64,000 nucleotides of DNA, taken from an uncultured Oscillospiraceae bacterium (GTDB taxonomy: Bacteria > Bacillota > Clostridia > Oscillospirales > Oscillospiraceae). Below are positions 15,370-23,735 of this stretch, in pieces (position 1 is the stretch's first letter; the number at the start of each line of letters is the position of its first letter). The stretch lies in NCBI GenBank assembly GCA_934569225.1, contig CAKTKC010000011.1:1-64000 (forward strand). The letters run 5' to 3'. A model generated the notes under the pieces. It worked only from the letters and a program-made list of their open reading frames with translations. It was not told the DNA's origin and made no database searches. Position numbers and translations under genes: made by a program.

Positions 15370-16425
15370 TTACAGCAAAACCAGAGGCTTGATAAGATCC
15401 GCCGGCTTGTCCTTCATCAGCATGAGTGCCGGCTCCACATTTTCCAGACCGTGGAAGGTATGCGTGATGAGCTTTTCGGGGTGAATCCGGCCGGACTGAA
15501 CCAAACGGGCCAGCTTTTCCGAGCGCAGTCTCCCACCGGGCATCAGGCCGCCGACGATCTTCTTGTGACCCATTCCGCAGCCAAGCTCAACGCGGGGAAG
15601 GCCAATGGTGTCTCCCTCGCCGAGGTAATTGACGTTGCCGATCACCCCGCCCGGCTTCAGCATACGGATTGCCTGCGCAAAGGTGTCGTTGTCGCCTCCG
15701 GCGACGATGATGCGGTCTACGCCCTTGCCGTGGGTTTTCTCCATGATCTGCTCAACGATGTCGCCCTGACGGTAGTTGATGATATCCGTCGCGCCAAATT
15801 CCAGGGCGAGCTGGGCGCAGTTTTTACGCGATCCCACGGCGTAGATATCGGACGCGCCGCGAATGGCCGCAGCGGCGACGGACATGAGTCCGACAGGACC
15901 GATACCGATCACCGCCACGGTGTCGCCGAACTGGATCTCCGCCAGCTCGGCGCCGTGAAATCCGGTGGGAACCATATCGCTGATCATGCAGGCCGCGCCC
16001 AGATCCATTCCCTCCGGCAGCAGGGCGAGATTTCCGTCGGCGTCGTTGACGTGGAAATATTCCCCGAACACGCCGTCCTTAAAATTCGAGAATTTCCATC
16101 CGGAGAGCATTCCTCCGGAATGCATTGCGAAGCCTCCCTGCGCCTCCAGAGAGTTCCAATCCGGCGTAATCGCGGAGACAAGCACCCGGTCGCCGACCTT
16201 GAAGTCCTTGACGAGCTTGCCCACCTCGACGATCTCGCCGACTGCCTCGTGACCGAGAATCATATCCTTTCGGTCGCCGATCGCCCCCGCCCAAACCGTG
16301 TGTACGTCGGAGGTACAGGGAGCCAATGCAAGGGGCTTGCAGATAGCATCCATCGGTCCACAGACGGGAGCTTCCTTTTCAATCCAGCCTGTCTGGCCGA
16401 TTTTGAGCATTGCGAATCCTTTCAT
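15370..16425 (-). CDS. adh: Zinc-dependent secondary alcohol dehydrogenase
   Basis: 351 residues, the length of the Thermoanaerobacter brockii / Clostridium beijerinckii NADP-dependent secondary alcohol dehydrogenase. The catalytic zinc ligands fall at the same positions: Cys37 (PCTSDVH), His59 (GHEAVGE) and Asp150 (SDMVPTGFHGAE). GIGPVGLM is the dinucleotide fold and AVGSRK resembles the NADP-binding GSRP loop of that family. It should interconvert small ketones and secondary alcohols during fermentation. It is a single gene with a terminator at 15256. Confidence 0.9.
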   Translation of the reverse strand: MKGFAMLKIGQTGWIEKEAPVCGPMDAICKPLALAPCTSDVHTVWAGAIGDRKDMILGHEAVGEIVEVGKLVKDFKVGDRVLVSAITPDWNSLEAQGGFAMHSGGMLSGWKFSNFKDGVFGEYFHVNDADGNLALLPEGMDLGAACMISDMVPTGFHGAELAEIQFGDTVAVIGIGPVGLMSVAAAAIRGASDIYAVGSRKNCAQLALEFGATDIINYRQGDIVEQIMEKTHGKGVDRIIVAGGDNDTFAQAIRMLKPGGVIGNVNYLGEGDTIGLPRVELGCGMGHKKIVGGLMPGGRLRSEKLARLVQSGRIHPEKLITHTFHGLENVEPALMLMKDKPADLIKPLVLL

Positions 16426-16520
16426 TACAAAGTCTTCCTTTCTTTTTTATTTATCAGGAGATCGACGGCCGACAGGGGGCAAACGCCGCCTGCCAACTGC
16501 CGAAATCCGGATATTTTCTA

Positions 16521-16682
16521 AGGAACCTCTGAATAAATCGTCTGCGGCTGTGAGCGGATCTTTTCCACCCACTCTTCGGTATCGAAAACGGGAAATACAT
16601 ACAGTATTCCGCCGTTTCCGGTACCTCGATTGGCCGAAAAATCTCTCGCTCACAGTCCTTGCCGATTTAATCAGAGCTTCTC
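16521..16682. mobile_element. Miniature inverted-repeat element, family 1
   Basis: 162 bp flanked by TA on both sides. The ends read AGGAACCTCTGAATAAATCG and, in reverse complement, GAGAAGCTCTGATTAAATCG; the inverted repeat continues inward through GCTGTGAGCG/CGCTCACAG. The motif GAAAAATCTCTCGCT is shared with the element at 27978. It has no coding capacity and lies 7 bp past the nrdD stop. Confidence 0.7.
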
Positions 16683-16689
16683 TAAATGA

Positions 16690-19044
16690 TCAATTCGTCT
16701 CCATCTGCTTCAGAAACGCCTTGATCTTCGCCACGCCGGCATAGACGGCGGGCGGGTCGCCCTGCACGACAAGGGTCGGAGCCTGGGTCAGCCCGAGCGC
16801 GGTCGCCTCCCGGAGATACTGCTCCACATCCCGTTCCTCAAAGGGGATTCCCGCCTTTTCCAGAATGGGCTTGATGCTGCGGCAGTTCGGGCAGGTTGCG
16901 GTGGTGTAGAGATAATATTCCCCGACTGGCTTTTCAGCTGGCTTGTCCTCTTGCACCTTCGGGCAACTCCCTTGTTTGCCGCCCACCTGATAGGTCTTTC
17001 GGTCCAGATATTCCTGACTCTTGCCGTCGTTCCAGTTCTGCACCGGCCGGTAGTAGCCGGTGATCCGGCTGTAGACCTCCGTGGTCTTCCCGCAGACCGG
17101 GCAGACCTTCTGCTCACCCTTCAGGTAGCCGTGCTCCGTGCAGATGGAGTAGGTCGGCGACAGCGTGTAATAGGGCAGCTCATAGTTCTCCGCGATCTTC
17201 CGAACCAGCGCGGCGGCGGACTGCCAGCTGGGCAGCTTTTCCCCCAGAAAGGTATGGAACACCGTGCCGCTGGTATAGAGCGTCTGGAGCTTATCCTGCA
17301 CATCCAGCGCGGAAAATACATCCTCGGTGTAGCCCACTGGCAGGTGGCTGGAGTTGGTATAGTAGGGGGTTCCGCCCTCGTGTGCGGTGATGATATCGGG
17401 ATAGCGCGCCTTATCGTGCTTGGCCAGGCGGTAGGCGGTGGATTCCGCCGGGGTCGCTTCCAGATTATAGAGGTCGCCGTACTGCTCCTGATAATCGGAG
17501 AGGCGCTCGCGCATATGCTTCAGCACCCGGACGGCAAAGTCCTGCGTTTCCTCGTGGGTGAGGTCCTTGCGCAGCCAATTTGCGTTCAGCCCCGCCTCGT
17601 TCATGCCCACAAGCCCGATGGTGGAGAAATGGTTGTCAAAGCCGCCGAGATAGCGCTTTGTATACGGATACAGTCCCTCCGCCAGCAGCTTTTCAATGGT
17701 TGTGCGCTTTATCTTCAAACTGCGGGCGGCAATATCCATCATCCTATCCAGCCGGACGAAGAAGTCCGCTTCATCCTTGGCAAGGTACGCGATGCGGGGC
17801 AGATTGATGGTCACGACGCCCACGGAGCCGGTGGACTCGCCGCTGCCGAAGAAGCCGCCGCTTTTCTTGCGCAGCTCCCGCAGATCCAGCCGCAGACGGC
17901 AGCACATGCTGCGCACATCACTGGGTTCCATATCGGAATTGATATAGTTGGAGAAATAAGGCGTGCCGTATTTTGCCGTCATCTCAAAGAGCAGGCGGTT
18001 GTTCTCCGTCTCGGACCAGTCAAAATCCTTGGTGATGGAATAGGTGGGGATGGGATACTGGAAGCCGCGGCCGTTGGCGTCGCCTTCAATCATGACCTCG
18101 ATAAAGGCCTTGTTGATGAGGTTCATCTCCGCCTGACAGTCGCCGTAGGTGAAGTCCATGGGCTTGCCGCCCACGATGCAGGGCTGGTCGGCCAGGTCGG
18201 CGGGTACCGTCCAGTCCAGCGTGATGTTGGAAAACGGAGCCTGCGTTCCCCAGCGGCTGGGCGTATTGACGCCGAACACAAAGCTCTCGATGCAGTGCTT
18301 GACCTCGTTGTAGCTGAGCTTGTCCGTGCGCACAAAGGGCGCAAGATAGGTGTCGAAGCTGGAAAACGCCTGCGCCCCAGCCCACTCGTTCTGCATGATG
18401 CCGAGGAAATTCACCATCTGGTTGCACAGCGACGCCAGATGCCTCGCCGGCGCACTGGTGATCTTGCCGGTCACGCCGCCAAGCCCCTCCTGAATAAGCT
18501 GTTTTAAACTCCAACCGGCGCAGTAGCCGGTGAGCATGGAAAGATCGTGGAGGTGGATATCCGCATTGCGGTGGGCGTCGCCGATTTCCTCGTCGTAGAT
18601 CTCGCTGAGCCAGTAGTTGGCGGTGATGGCGCCGGAGTTGGACAGAATCAGCCCGCCAACAGAGTAGGTGACAGTGGAGTTTTCCTTGACTCTCCAGTCA
18701 GACACCCGCAGATAGTCATCCACCAGCTTTTTATAGTCCAGCACGGTGGAGCGCATCTCCCGCAGCTTCTCCCGGTTTTTCCGGTAGAGAATGTAGGATT
18801 TTGCCACGGGTGCGTATCCGGCGCGCTGAAGCACCGCCTCCACACTGTCCTGAATGTCCTCCACGCCGATCTCGTTGTTGCGAACCTTGCCGACATAGTC
18901 GGCCGTTACCTGAAGAACGAGCAGATCGATGATATCCGTATTGTAGGGAACCTTCGCCGCGTGAAAGGCCTTGGTGATGGCCTTTGCGATGCGCGACAGG
19001 TCAAAGTCCACCTTTCTGCCGTCCCGTTTGATTACCTGATACAT
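16690..19044 (-). CDS. nrdD: Anaerobic ribonucleoside-triphosphate reductase with fused glutaredoxin-like domain
   Basis: 784 residues. An N-terminal ATP-cone (~3-92), the class III reductase barrel, a zinc site (CTEHGYL and CPVCG), the glycyl-radical loop RITGYY (Gly663), then a linker and a glutaredoxin-like domain (~708-784) with active site CPNC (718-721) and APTLVV. It makes deoxynucleotides without oxygen. The fused redox domain suggests thiol-based reduction rather than formate; that is inference from related class III enzymes that use a redoxin. The partner nrdG is 12 bp upstream; control is probably by NrdR. Confidence 0.93.
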   Translation of the reverse strand: MYQVIKRDGRKVDFDLSRIAKAITKAFHAAKVPYNTDIIDLLVLQVTADYVGKVRNNEIGVEDIQDSVEAVLQRAGYAPVAKSYILYRKNREKLREMRSTVLDYKKLVDDYLRVSDWRVKENSTVTYSVGGLILSNSGAITANYWLSEIYDEEIGDAHRNADIHLHDLSMLTGYCAGWSLKQLIQEGLGGVTGKITSAPARHLASLCNQMVNFLGIMQNEWAGAQAFSSFDTYLAPFVRTDKLSYNEVKHCIESFVFGVNTPSRWGTQAPFSNITLDWTVPADLADQPCIVGGKPMDFTYGDCQAEMNLINKAFIEVMIEGDANGRGFQYPIPTYSITKDFDWSETENNRLLFEMTAKYGTPYFSNYINSDMEPSDVRSMCCRLRLDLRELRKKSGGFFGSGESTGSVGVVTINLPRIAYLAKDEADFFVRLDRMMDIAARSLKIKRTTIEKLLAEGLYPYTKRYLGGFDNHFSTIGLVGMNEAGLNANWLRKDLTHEETQDFAVRVLKHMRERLSDYQEQYGDLYNLEATPAESTAYRLAKHDKARYPDIITAHEGGTPYYTNSSHLPVGYTEDVFSALDVQDKLQTLYTSGTVFHTFLGEKLPSWQSAAALVRKIAENYELPYYTLSPTYSICTEHGYLKGEQKVCPVCGKTTEVYSRITGYYRPVQNWNDGKSQEYLDRKTYQVGGKQGSCPKVQEDKPAEKPVGEYYLYTTATCPNCRSIKPILEKAGIPFEERDVEQYLREATALGLTQAPTLVVQGDPPAVYAGVAKIKAFLKQMETN

Positions 19045-19056
19045 ATGAGTCCCTCC

Positions 19057-19749
19057 TTAAATGCCTCGCAGCTGTGTATTTGGAATATAGGGGAGCACGG
19101 CTTGCCGCAGCCGCGCCAGTTCATCTCGTGTATGTGCCTGCACACCGCCGGACACCAAGCTGCCCGAGTCCGCAAACGGCTGGAGGAAATAGCGTCTTGC
19201 CCCCCTGAGCCAGCGCCCGATCTCCTCCATCTCCCTTTCGGTATGCAGCGGCTTGCATACCGTAGTCCGGAATTCATAGTCTGCCAGGCTGTCCTGCAGC
19301 AGAAGGACGCTTTCCTGAACCCTGGAAAGAACGTCCGCGCCGCCGCATGTTTCCGCATAACGCTGAGGACTGTTCTTGATGTCCATCGCCACATAGTTAA
19401 GAACGCCATCGTGAAGAAGGCCCTTCAGCATTCCGGGATTGGTGCCGTTGGTGTCCAGCTTTACGGCATAGCCAAGATCACGGATTTTCTCAAGAAACTC
19501 CGGCAGCTCCGGTTGGAGCGTCGGCTCCCCGCCGGTGACGCAGACACCGTCCAGTTTGCCCCTGCGCCGCTCCAGATATGCAAGCGCCTCCGCCTCCGGG
19601 ATTTCCGCCCCCCTGCTCCGCTCAGGAAGCACCAGACCGGGGTTATGGCAGTAGGGGCAGCGCAGATTGCAGCCGGACAGAAATACTGTACAGGCGACCT
19701 TACCGGGATAATCCAGCAGCGTCAGTTTCTGCATTCCGCCAATGCGCAT
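19057..19749 (-). CDS. nrdG: Anaerobic ribonucleotide reductase activating protein
   Basis: 230 residues, a radical-SAM activase with the cluster motif CNLRCPYC (Cys27, Cys31, Cys34), TGGEPTLQ and LDTNGTNP. It uses S-adenosylmethionine to install the glycyl radical on NrdD. It is the first gene of the nrdG-nrdD operon. Its start region is overlapped by 28 bases by the long mobile-element frame upstream. At 230 residues it belongs to the longer NrdG-like type that starts RIGGMQKLTLLDYPGK. Confidence 0.9.
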   Translation of the reverse strand: MRIGGMQKLTLLDYPGKVACTVFLSGCNLRCPYCHNPGLVLPERSRGAEIPEAEALAYLERRRGKLDGVCVTGGEPTLQPELPEFLEKIRDLGYAVKLDTNGTNPGMLKGLLHDGVLNYVAMDIKNSPQRYAETCGGADVLSRVQESVLLLQDSLADYEFRTTVCKPLHTEREMEEIGRWLRGARRYFLQPFADSGSLVSGGVQAHTRDELARLRQAVLPYIPNTQLRGI

Positions 19750-20852
19750 GGCAGCGCTCCCCCCTTCCCAAATGCGGATAGTATCGTAAGTGTACCATAT
19801 GTTGTAGTATATGTCAACATCAAAATACTACATCTTGTGTTTTTGCAGATTGCACATAAAAAAGGCTGTTGACGGTACGAGCGACCACCAACAGTCTTTT
19901 GCAGTTTGGCTTGATTCCGATTCCAACACAGAGAAATATACGCGCGTATTATAGGGGACGAAAGTGCAACACGATTTTTTGATACCTGTTCGGCATAATC
20001 AGTGGTTCTCATGATAATGATCCTACGGCTGTACCAAAGGATCATCTTGTTCAGGCGTGCATTGTCCGAGCCTCCAGTATGCGCATTTCCGGCGCAAATA
20101 CGCATTTTCTCAATAATGTGTTCAATTTCTGCGCAGGTGGGCAGGGAAGCCTCTGTATCCAGCGGATACAGTCTATTGAAAATGAGGCTGCCGTAGGAGC
20201 CCGGCAGACGGCGCAGAGCGAAGGCATCCTCATTCTTCTGAAAAAATCTCCACACCTTTGTCTTTTCCCAGCCCCAGCGCCGTCCCAAGGCTTCCAATGT
20301 CAAAGCGGCGCCAAGTCTCCCGAATTGAACGGCAGGCGCCAGATAAGAAAACGCATTGCCGGTCTCCTGCCAAACCGTGTGGCACCAGAGGTCCAGCCAT
20401 GCATCTGATTCGCCGAATGTATAATGCTGATCCGCAAGGCGCTGCGTGATGTTGCGGGGAAGGCAGAGAAAGCCATAGCCGTCTGTTGCGTAGACTGTTC
20501 CACTCATGCATTCGGCGCCGGAGCATTTTACGACCCAATCGGTGACGGCATATTCCAGCTTCTTTGTTTTCTCGTCAAGCGTGTAACGGATATACCCGAA
20601 CCGGCTGAGCGTATTCATGATTTCCAGAGCCTCCGTGCGGCTTTTGACGCCCAGAATGCTCTTCAAGCCGACCACGCCACCGGACCACATCCCTGGCATT
20701 ACATCGTTTGTGTATCCGCAGTATTTTGCCCGACCCTTGCGAAATGCCGCCCGCGAGGCCAGCTTCGCCCAATAACCCATGATTCCCTTGCCGACCGGCA
20801 AATGAGTCCTGGGCATCTTAACCCATTGGTATCTGAACAGGCATTTCGGCAT
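19722..20852 (-). CDS. Mobile-element replication-initiator/HTH-like protein with abnormal C-terminus
   Basis: 376 residues from an ATG behind AAAGGAGG. The N-terminus (MPRTHLPVGKGIMGYWAK) and the SGGVVGLKSILGVKSRTEAL segment, probably winged-helix, are those of a DNA-binding protein I recall from plasmids and conjugative elements of gut Clostridia. The frame reads on through a terminator-like hairpin at 19859-19900, across the nrdGD promoter and 28 bases into nrdG, so the last ~45 residues are probably not native; the 3' end was likely lost or fused when the element decayed. Family name and role are not certain. Confidence 0.55.
   Translation of the reverse strand: MPKCLFRYQWVKMPRTHLPVGKGIMGYWAKLASRAAFRKGRAKYCGYTNDVMPGMWSGGVVGLKSILGVKSRTEALEIMNTLSRFGYIRYTLDEKTKKLEYAVTDWVVKCSGAECMSGTVYATDGYGFLCLPRNITQRLADQHYTFGESDAWLDLWCHTVWQETGNAFSYLAPAVQFGRLGAALTLEALGRRWGWEKTKVWRFFQKNEDAFALRRLPGSYGSLIFNRLYPLDTEASLPTCAEIEHIIEKMRICAGNAHTGGSDNARLNKMILWYSRRIIIMRTTDYAEQVSKNRVALSSPIIRAYISLCWNRNQAKLQKTVGGRSYRQQPFLCAICKNTRCSILMLTYTTTYGTLTILSAFGKGGALPCALAECRN
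19789..19817 (-). promoter_or_regulatory. Sigma-A promoter of nrdGD
   Basis: On the minus strand TTGACA (19812-19817), a 17-base spacer, and TACACT (19789-19794), about 40 bases before the nrdG start. Confidence 0.75.
19792..19840 (-). promoter_or_regulatory. Pair of NrdR boxes
   Basis: Two 16-bp sites: ATACTACATCTTGTGT (19825-19840) matches the NrdR consensus acaCtATATmTTGTGT well, and GTACCATATGTTGTAG (19792-19807) matches less well. They start 33 bp apart, about three helical turns, as NrdR tetramer binding requires, and the second overlaps the -10 box and spacer. NrdR with dATP would repress nrdGD. nrdR itself is not in this window. Confidence 0.65.
19859..19900 (-). terminator. Terminator-like hairpin inside the end of the mobile-element frame
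   Basis: AAAGACTGTTG pairs with CAACAGCCTTT on the minus strand, followed by a T run. It would end transcription from the gene at 20852 before the nrdGD promoter, although the reading frame continues through it. Confidence 0.6.
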
Positions 20853-20887
20853 GACGGGATCCTCCTTTCTGCGATTGGATATAAAAA

Positions 20888-20921
20888 CAAGGCAGCCCCT
20901 TTAATCAAGAGACTGCCCTTG
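20888..20921 (-). terminator. Terminator after the DUF5348 gene
   Basis: CAAGGGCAGTCTC pairs loosely with GGGGCTGCCTTG on the minus strand, then TTTTTAT. It lies between the DUF5348 gene and the next minus-strand gene. Confidence 0.55.
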
Positions 20922-20934
20922 CAGCATGTGGTTA

Positions 20935-21147
20935 CTATATTCTTACTTGAAGTCCGGGTAACGATTCCTTCTGCACTCCTACGAGATACCAGTCGTTTCC
21001 GTACTCCATGCGAGTGGGTATCCATTCGTCATTTATCAAGACCTCCATTGTAGTTCCGCAGTGCAGGCCGCCATAACTGTTTCCTTCATCATGCAAAACG
21101 TCAAAGCGATTTGTGGAGGAGTCATATATAAGCATCCCTTTTTTCAT
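20935..21147 (-). CDS. DUF5348 domain protein
   Basis: A 70-residue protein. HCGTTMEVLINDEWIPTRME followed by DWYLVG and GLQVRI is the core of DUF5348, a small domain commonly found in conjugative elements of Firmicutes. Its function is unknown. It starts behind AGGAGG and, with the next gene, forms a mobile-element remnant between nrdGD and the rplM-rpsI operon. Confidence 0.75.
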   Translation of the reverse strand: MKKGMLIYDSSTNRFDVLHDEGNSYGGLHCGTTMEVLINDEWIPTRMEYGNDWYLVGVQKESLPGLQVRI

Positions 21148-21300
21148 GTGGGCTTACCTCCTGACAAAGAATTTAAAATCATTTTCCCATAGTCATATTT
21201 TATGAAATTAGTACAAACTGCATCAGCGTCAATGCAGTTCATTTTTACTTAGGGGTGTTCATGAAAAAACTCAGCAAATTCACCTTGTGTTGACCCTTCA

Positions 21301-21367
21301 GTTAACCCATTTACTCACCCATTTGTCCCGGTTAACCCATTTTTAGCCCTTATAAAATGGGTTAACC
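21301..21367. repeat. TTAACCCATTT repeats and palindrome
   Basis: TTAACCCATTT occurs at 21302 and 21332, a related CTCACCCATTT lies between them, and an inverted copy AAATGGGTTAACC ends at 21367, so 21330-21367 can fold as a hairpin. Spaced copies of this kind suggest an operator or iterons from the mobile remnant. The rest of 21148-21430 holds no gene I can support. Confidence 0.5.
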
Positions 21368-21430
21368 GAGGTCACATACGGTCAAGAACAGCGAAAAGCT
21401 TCAAAAGCAATCAGACGAAAAGGGTATAAG

Positions 21431-21464
21431 AAAACCCCGGAAAATGGTGATTTCCCGGGGTTTT
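21431..21464. terminator. Terminator after rpsI
   Basis: AAAACCCCGG(AAA) pairs with (TTT)CCCGGGGTTTT; T runs lie on both strands. It ends the rplM-rpsI transcript. Confidence 0.8.
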
Positions 21465-21494
21465 TGAGCTTTTGAGTTGTAAATTTGCGTCCGA

Positions 21495-21899
21495 TCAGCG
21501 CTTGCTGAACTGGGGAGCCCGACGAGCGGCCTTCAAGCCGTACTTCTTTCTTTCCTTCATTCTGGGGTCGCGGGTCATGAAGCCGGCGGCCTTCAGAGAA
21601 GCGCGGTACTCGGGGTTCAGAGTGACCAGGGCACGGGAAATGCCGTGGCGGATAGCGCCGGCCTGACCGGAAACGCCGCCGCCCGCGACGGAGACAACGA
21701 TGTCAACCTTGCCCAGCAGATCGGTGGTGACCAGGGGCTGACGGACGATCAGCTTCAGGGTGTCCAGACCGAAATACTCGTCGATGTCACGGCCGTTGAC
21801 GATGATGGAACCGGTGCCGTTCTCGTAAACGCGAACACGGGCAACGGAGGACTTACGACGGCCGGTGCCGTAAAAATACTTCTTCTTGCTCTCGTACAT
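21495..21899 (-). CDS. rpsI: 30S ribosomal protein S9
   Basis: 134 residues with the family's [13 protein letters not shown] start, [15 protein letters not shown] centre and the basic tail ending SKR that reaches the P site of the small subunit. It follows rplM by 17 bases in the usual rplM-rpsI operon. Confidence 0.98.
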   Translation of the reverse strand: MYESKKKYFYGTGRRKSSVARVRVYENGTGSIIVNGRDIDEYFGLDTLKLIVRQPLVTTDLLGKVDIVVSVAGGGVSGQAGAIRHGISRALVTLNPEYRASLKAAGFMTRDPRMKERKKYGLKAARRAPQFSKR

Positions 21900-21916
21900 T
21901 CTAAGTTACCTCCAAA

Positions 21917-22348
21917 TTAGTCCAGATTCCAAACTTCGGGCTTCTGGGCAGCGTGGGGATGCTCGGCGCCCTTGTACAGGTGCAGGCGGGTCAGAGCGTT
22001 CTTGCCCAGGGTGTTCTTGGGCAGCATGCCCTTGACGGCCAGCTCAACGGCGTAGTCGGAGCGGGCAGCCATCATGTCGCGGGCCTTGGTCTCCTTCAGA
22101 CCGCCGATCCAGCCGGACACACGGTAGTACTTCTTCTGCTCGGCCTTCTTGCCGGTCAGAACAGCCTTGTCGGTGTTGATGATGATGACGTTATCGCCGC
22201 AGTCAACGTTGGGGGTGAAGTCGACCTTGTGCTTGCCGCGAAGCAGGTTAGCGGCGGCGACAGCGGTACGGCCCAGGGGCTTACCGGCAGCGTCGATCAC
22301 ATACCACTTGCGCTCCAGGGTCTCCTTTTTCAGCAGAGTAGTGGACAT
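21917..22348 (-). CDS. rplM: 50S ribosomal protein L13
   Basis: 143 residues with WYVIDAAGKPLGR, LLRGKHK, GDNVIIINTDK and MLPKNTLG motifs. ATG 22348 is taken because GGAGG sits just upstream; an in-frame ATG 15 bases earlier is poorly placed. It is the first gene of the operon and is preceded by a near-consensus promoter and a ~75-base leader. Confidence 0.97.
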   Translation of the reverse strand: MSTTLLKKETLERKWYVIDAAGKPLGRTAVAAANLLRGKHKVDFTPNVDCGDNVIIINTDKAVLTGKKAEQKKYYRVSGWIGGLKETKARDMMAARSDYAVELAVKGMLPKNTLGKNALTRLHLYKGAEHPHAAQKPEVWNLD

Positions 22349-22427
22349 TATGATTTCCTCCAATTGGATTAAAATATTTTGACATTCTCAGGCGCTTGAA
22401 GTATAATTGCCTCCAGGACGCTTGAAC

Positions 22428-22456
22428 TTTATACCACATTAAAAATCAAATGTCAA
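22428..22456 (-). promoter_or_regulatory. Sigma-A promoter of rplM-rpsI
   Basis: On the minus strand TTGACA (22451-22456), a 17-base spacer and TATAAA (22428-22433). The transcript leader holds two copies of TTCAAGCG, which might be part of an L13 autoregulatory leader; I could not fold it. Confidence 0.8.
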
Positions 22457-22574
22457 CAGCATTTTTGAGAAATTTTATGAAATCCTGAATGATCTTTCAA
22501 ATACTCAAAAATACTCGCAAATGCTCTCATTTTCTAACACTCTATTTTAAGCGAATTTCGGAGGAAAAGCAACT

Positions 22575-23315
22575 ATGCAAAAGCTGATGGGACTGGTTCG
22601 GCGGTGTGTGGACGACTATAATATGATCGAGGCGGGCGACCGCATTGCCGTGGGCGTGTCGGGGGGAAAGGATTCCCTCGCGCTGCTCGTCCTGCTGGCG
22701 GGGCTGCGGGATTACTTTAATAAGCCCTATGAACTGGAAGCGATCACCATTGATATGGGGCTGGGGATGGACTATTCCCAGGTGGCGGCGCTGTGCGAGG
22801 AATGGAAGGTGCCGTACACCGTAGTGAAAACGGAGATCGCCCCCATCATTTTTGACTACCGCAAGGAGAAGAACCCCTGCTCCATGTGCGCCAAAATGCG
22901 CCGTGGGGCGCTGAATCAGGCGATTCTGGACAAGGGCTTCAACAAGCTGGCGCTGGGACACCACTATGACGACGCGGTGGAGACGTTCCTCATGTCGCTG
23001 CTGTTCGAGGGGCGCATCAACTGCTTCCAGCCGGTGACGAACCTTGACAGAACCGGCATCGTGCAGATCCGCCCCATGCTGTATATTCACGAAAAGACGC
23101 TGGACAATTTCGCGGCGCGGATGAACCTGCCGGTGCTGCAAAACCGCTGCCCTGTGGATAAAATCACGAAGCGGGGAGAGGTCAAGCAGCTGATTTTCGA
23201 GCTGAGCAAGACCTATCCCGATCTGAAGGAGCGGATTTTCGGCGCCATGCAGCGTTACCCGCTGGCGGCTTGGGAGCCGAAGGGACGGTATAAGCGGCCA
23301 AAGGACGAAGAATAA
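22575..23315 (+). CDS. ttcA: TtcA-family tRNA 2-thiolation enzyme
   Basis: 246 residues. The PP-loop SGGKDS (29-34), the PCSMCAKMRRG cysteine pair and LGHHYDDAVETFLM are those of TtcA, which thiolates cytidine 32 of tRNA, and of its close relatives. A third Cys lies in QNRCPVDK. Firmicutes members are sometimes of uncertain target, so another tRNA position is possible. It starts behind GGAGG and is followed by a small membrane-protein gene. Confidence 0.85.
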   Translation: MQKLMGLVRRCVDDYNMIEAGDRIAVGVSGGKDSLALLVLLAGLRDYFNKPYELEAITIDMGLGMDYSQVAALCEEWKVPYTVVKTEIAPIIFDYRKEKNPCSMCAKMRRGALNQAILDKGFNKLALGHHYDDAVETFLMSLLFEGRINCFQPVTNLDRTGIVQIRPMLYIHEKTLDNFAARMNLPVLQNRCPVDKITKRGEVKQLIFELSKTYPDLKERIFGAMQRYPLAAWEPKGRYKRPKDEE

Positions 23316-23332
23316 ACCGTGATGGTATAAAT

Positions 23333-23368
23333 CGCCTCCTTGTGGGAAAACTTTTCCATAAGGAGGCG
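23333..23368 (+). promoter_or_regulatory. Hairpin covering the ribosome-binding site of the next gene
   Basis: CGCCTCCTTGTGGGAAAA pairs with TTTTCCATAAGGAGGCG (two mismatches). The 3' arm contains AAGGAGG, the ribosome-binding site for ATG 23376, so the site would be closed when the hairpin forms. Confidence 0.6.
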
Positions 23369-23375
23369 GTAAATT

Positions 23376-23636
23376 ATGGTAAAAGGCATTTCCCGTCAGG
23401 TGATCGTGGTGCATTCTCCCGACCCGAAGCTGTTTGAACAGGCGATTTTCATTCTCAAGGATAACGCAGTGGGGGAGGGAATCACCGACGAGGCGCTTCT
23501 GAAGGAAGCTCAGAAGGCTATCCACACCGGCGACCGGACGAAAAGAAAACGGCATCTGTACCTTTACGGCGCGGTATGGGCGGCGGGCGGCGCGCTGCTG
23601 ACCGGGCTGACCTGGCTGATTACAGTGCTGTTTTAA
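23376..23636 (+). CDS. Small tail-anchored membrane protein of unknown function
   Basis: 86 residues: a soluble part (VKGISRQVIVVHSPDPKLFE) suggesting a small strand-helix fold, a basic stretch (DRTKRKRH) and one C-terminal helix (AAGGALLTGLTWLITVLF). I do not recognise a family; similar short proteins occur beside ttcA and dusB genes in related Clostridia as far as I recall. Its ribosome-binding site lies in a hairpin. Confidence 0.6.
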   Translation: MVKGISRQVIVVHSPDPKLFEQAIFILKDNAVGEGITDEALLKEAQKAIHTGDRTKRKRHLYLYGAVWAAGGALLTGLTWLITVLF

Positions 23637-23735
23637 GGTTGCGTAACTGCCCGATCTGTGATACAATTCCCCATATTGCTGCGGGCGGCGAGGTGCTGCC
23701 CGAGGGAAAGTTTCCCTGCGGATGAGGTGAGTGTA

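Noticed and set aside
22349..22427. L13 ribosomal leader RNA
   Set aside because: Position and length fit and there is a TTCAAGCG direct repeat, but I could not confirm the conserved fold by eye.
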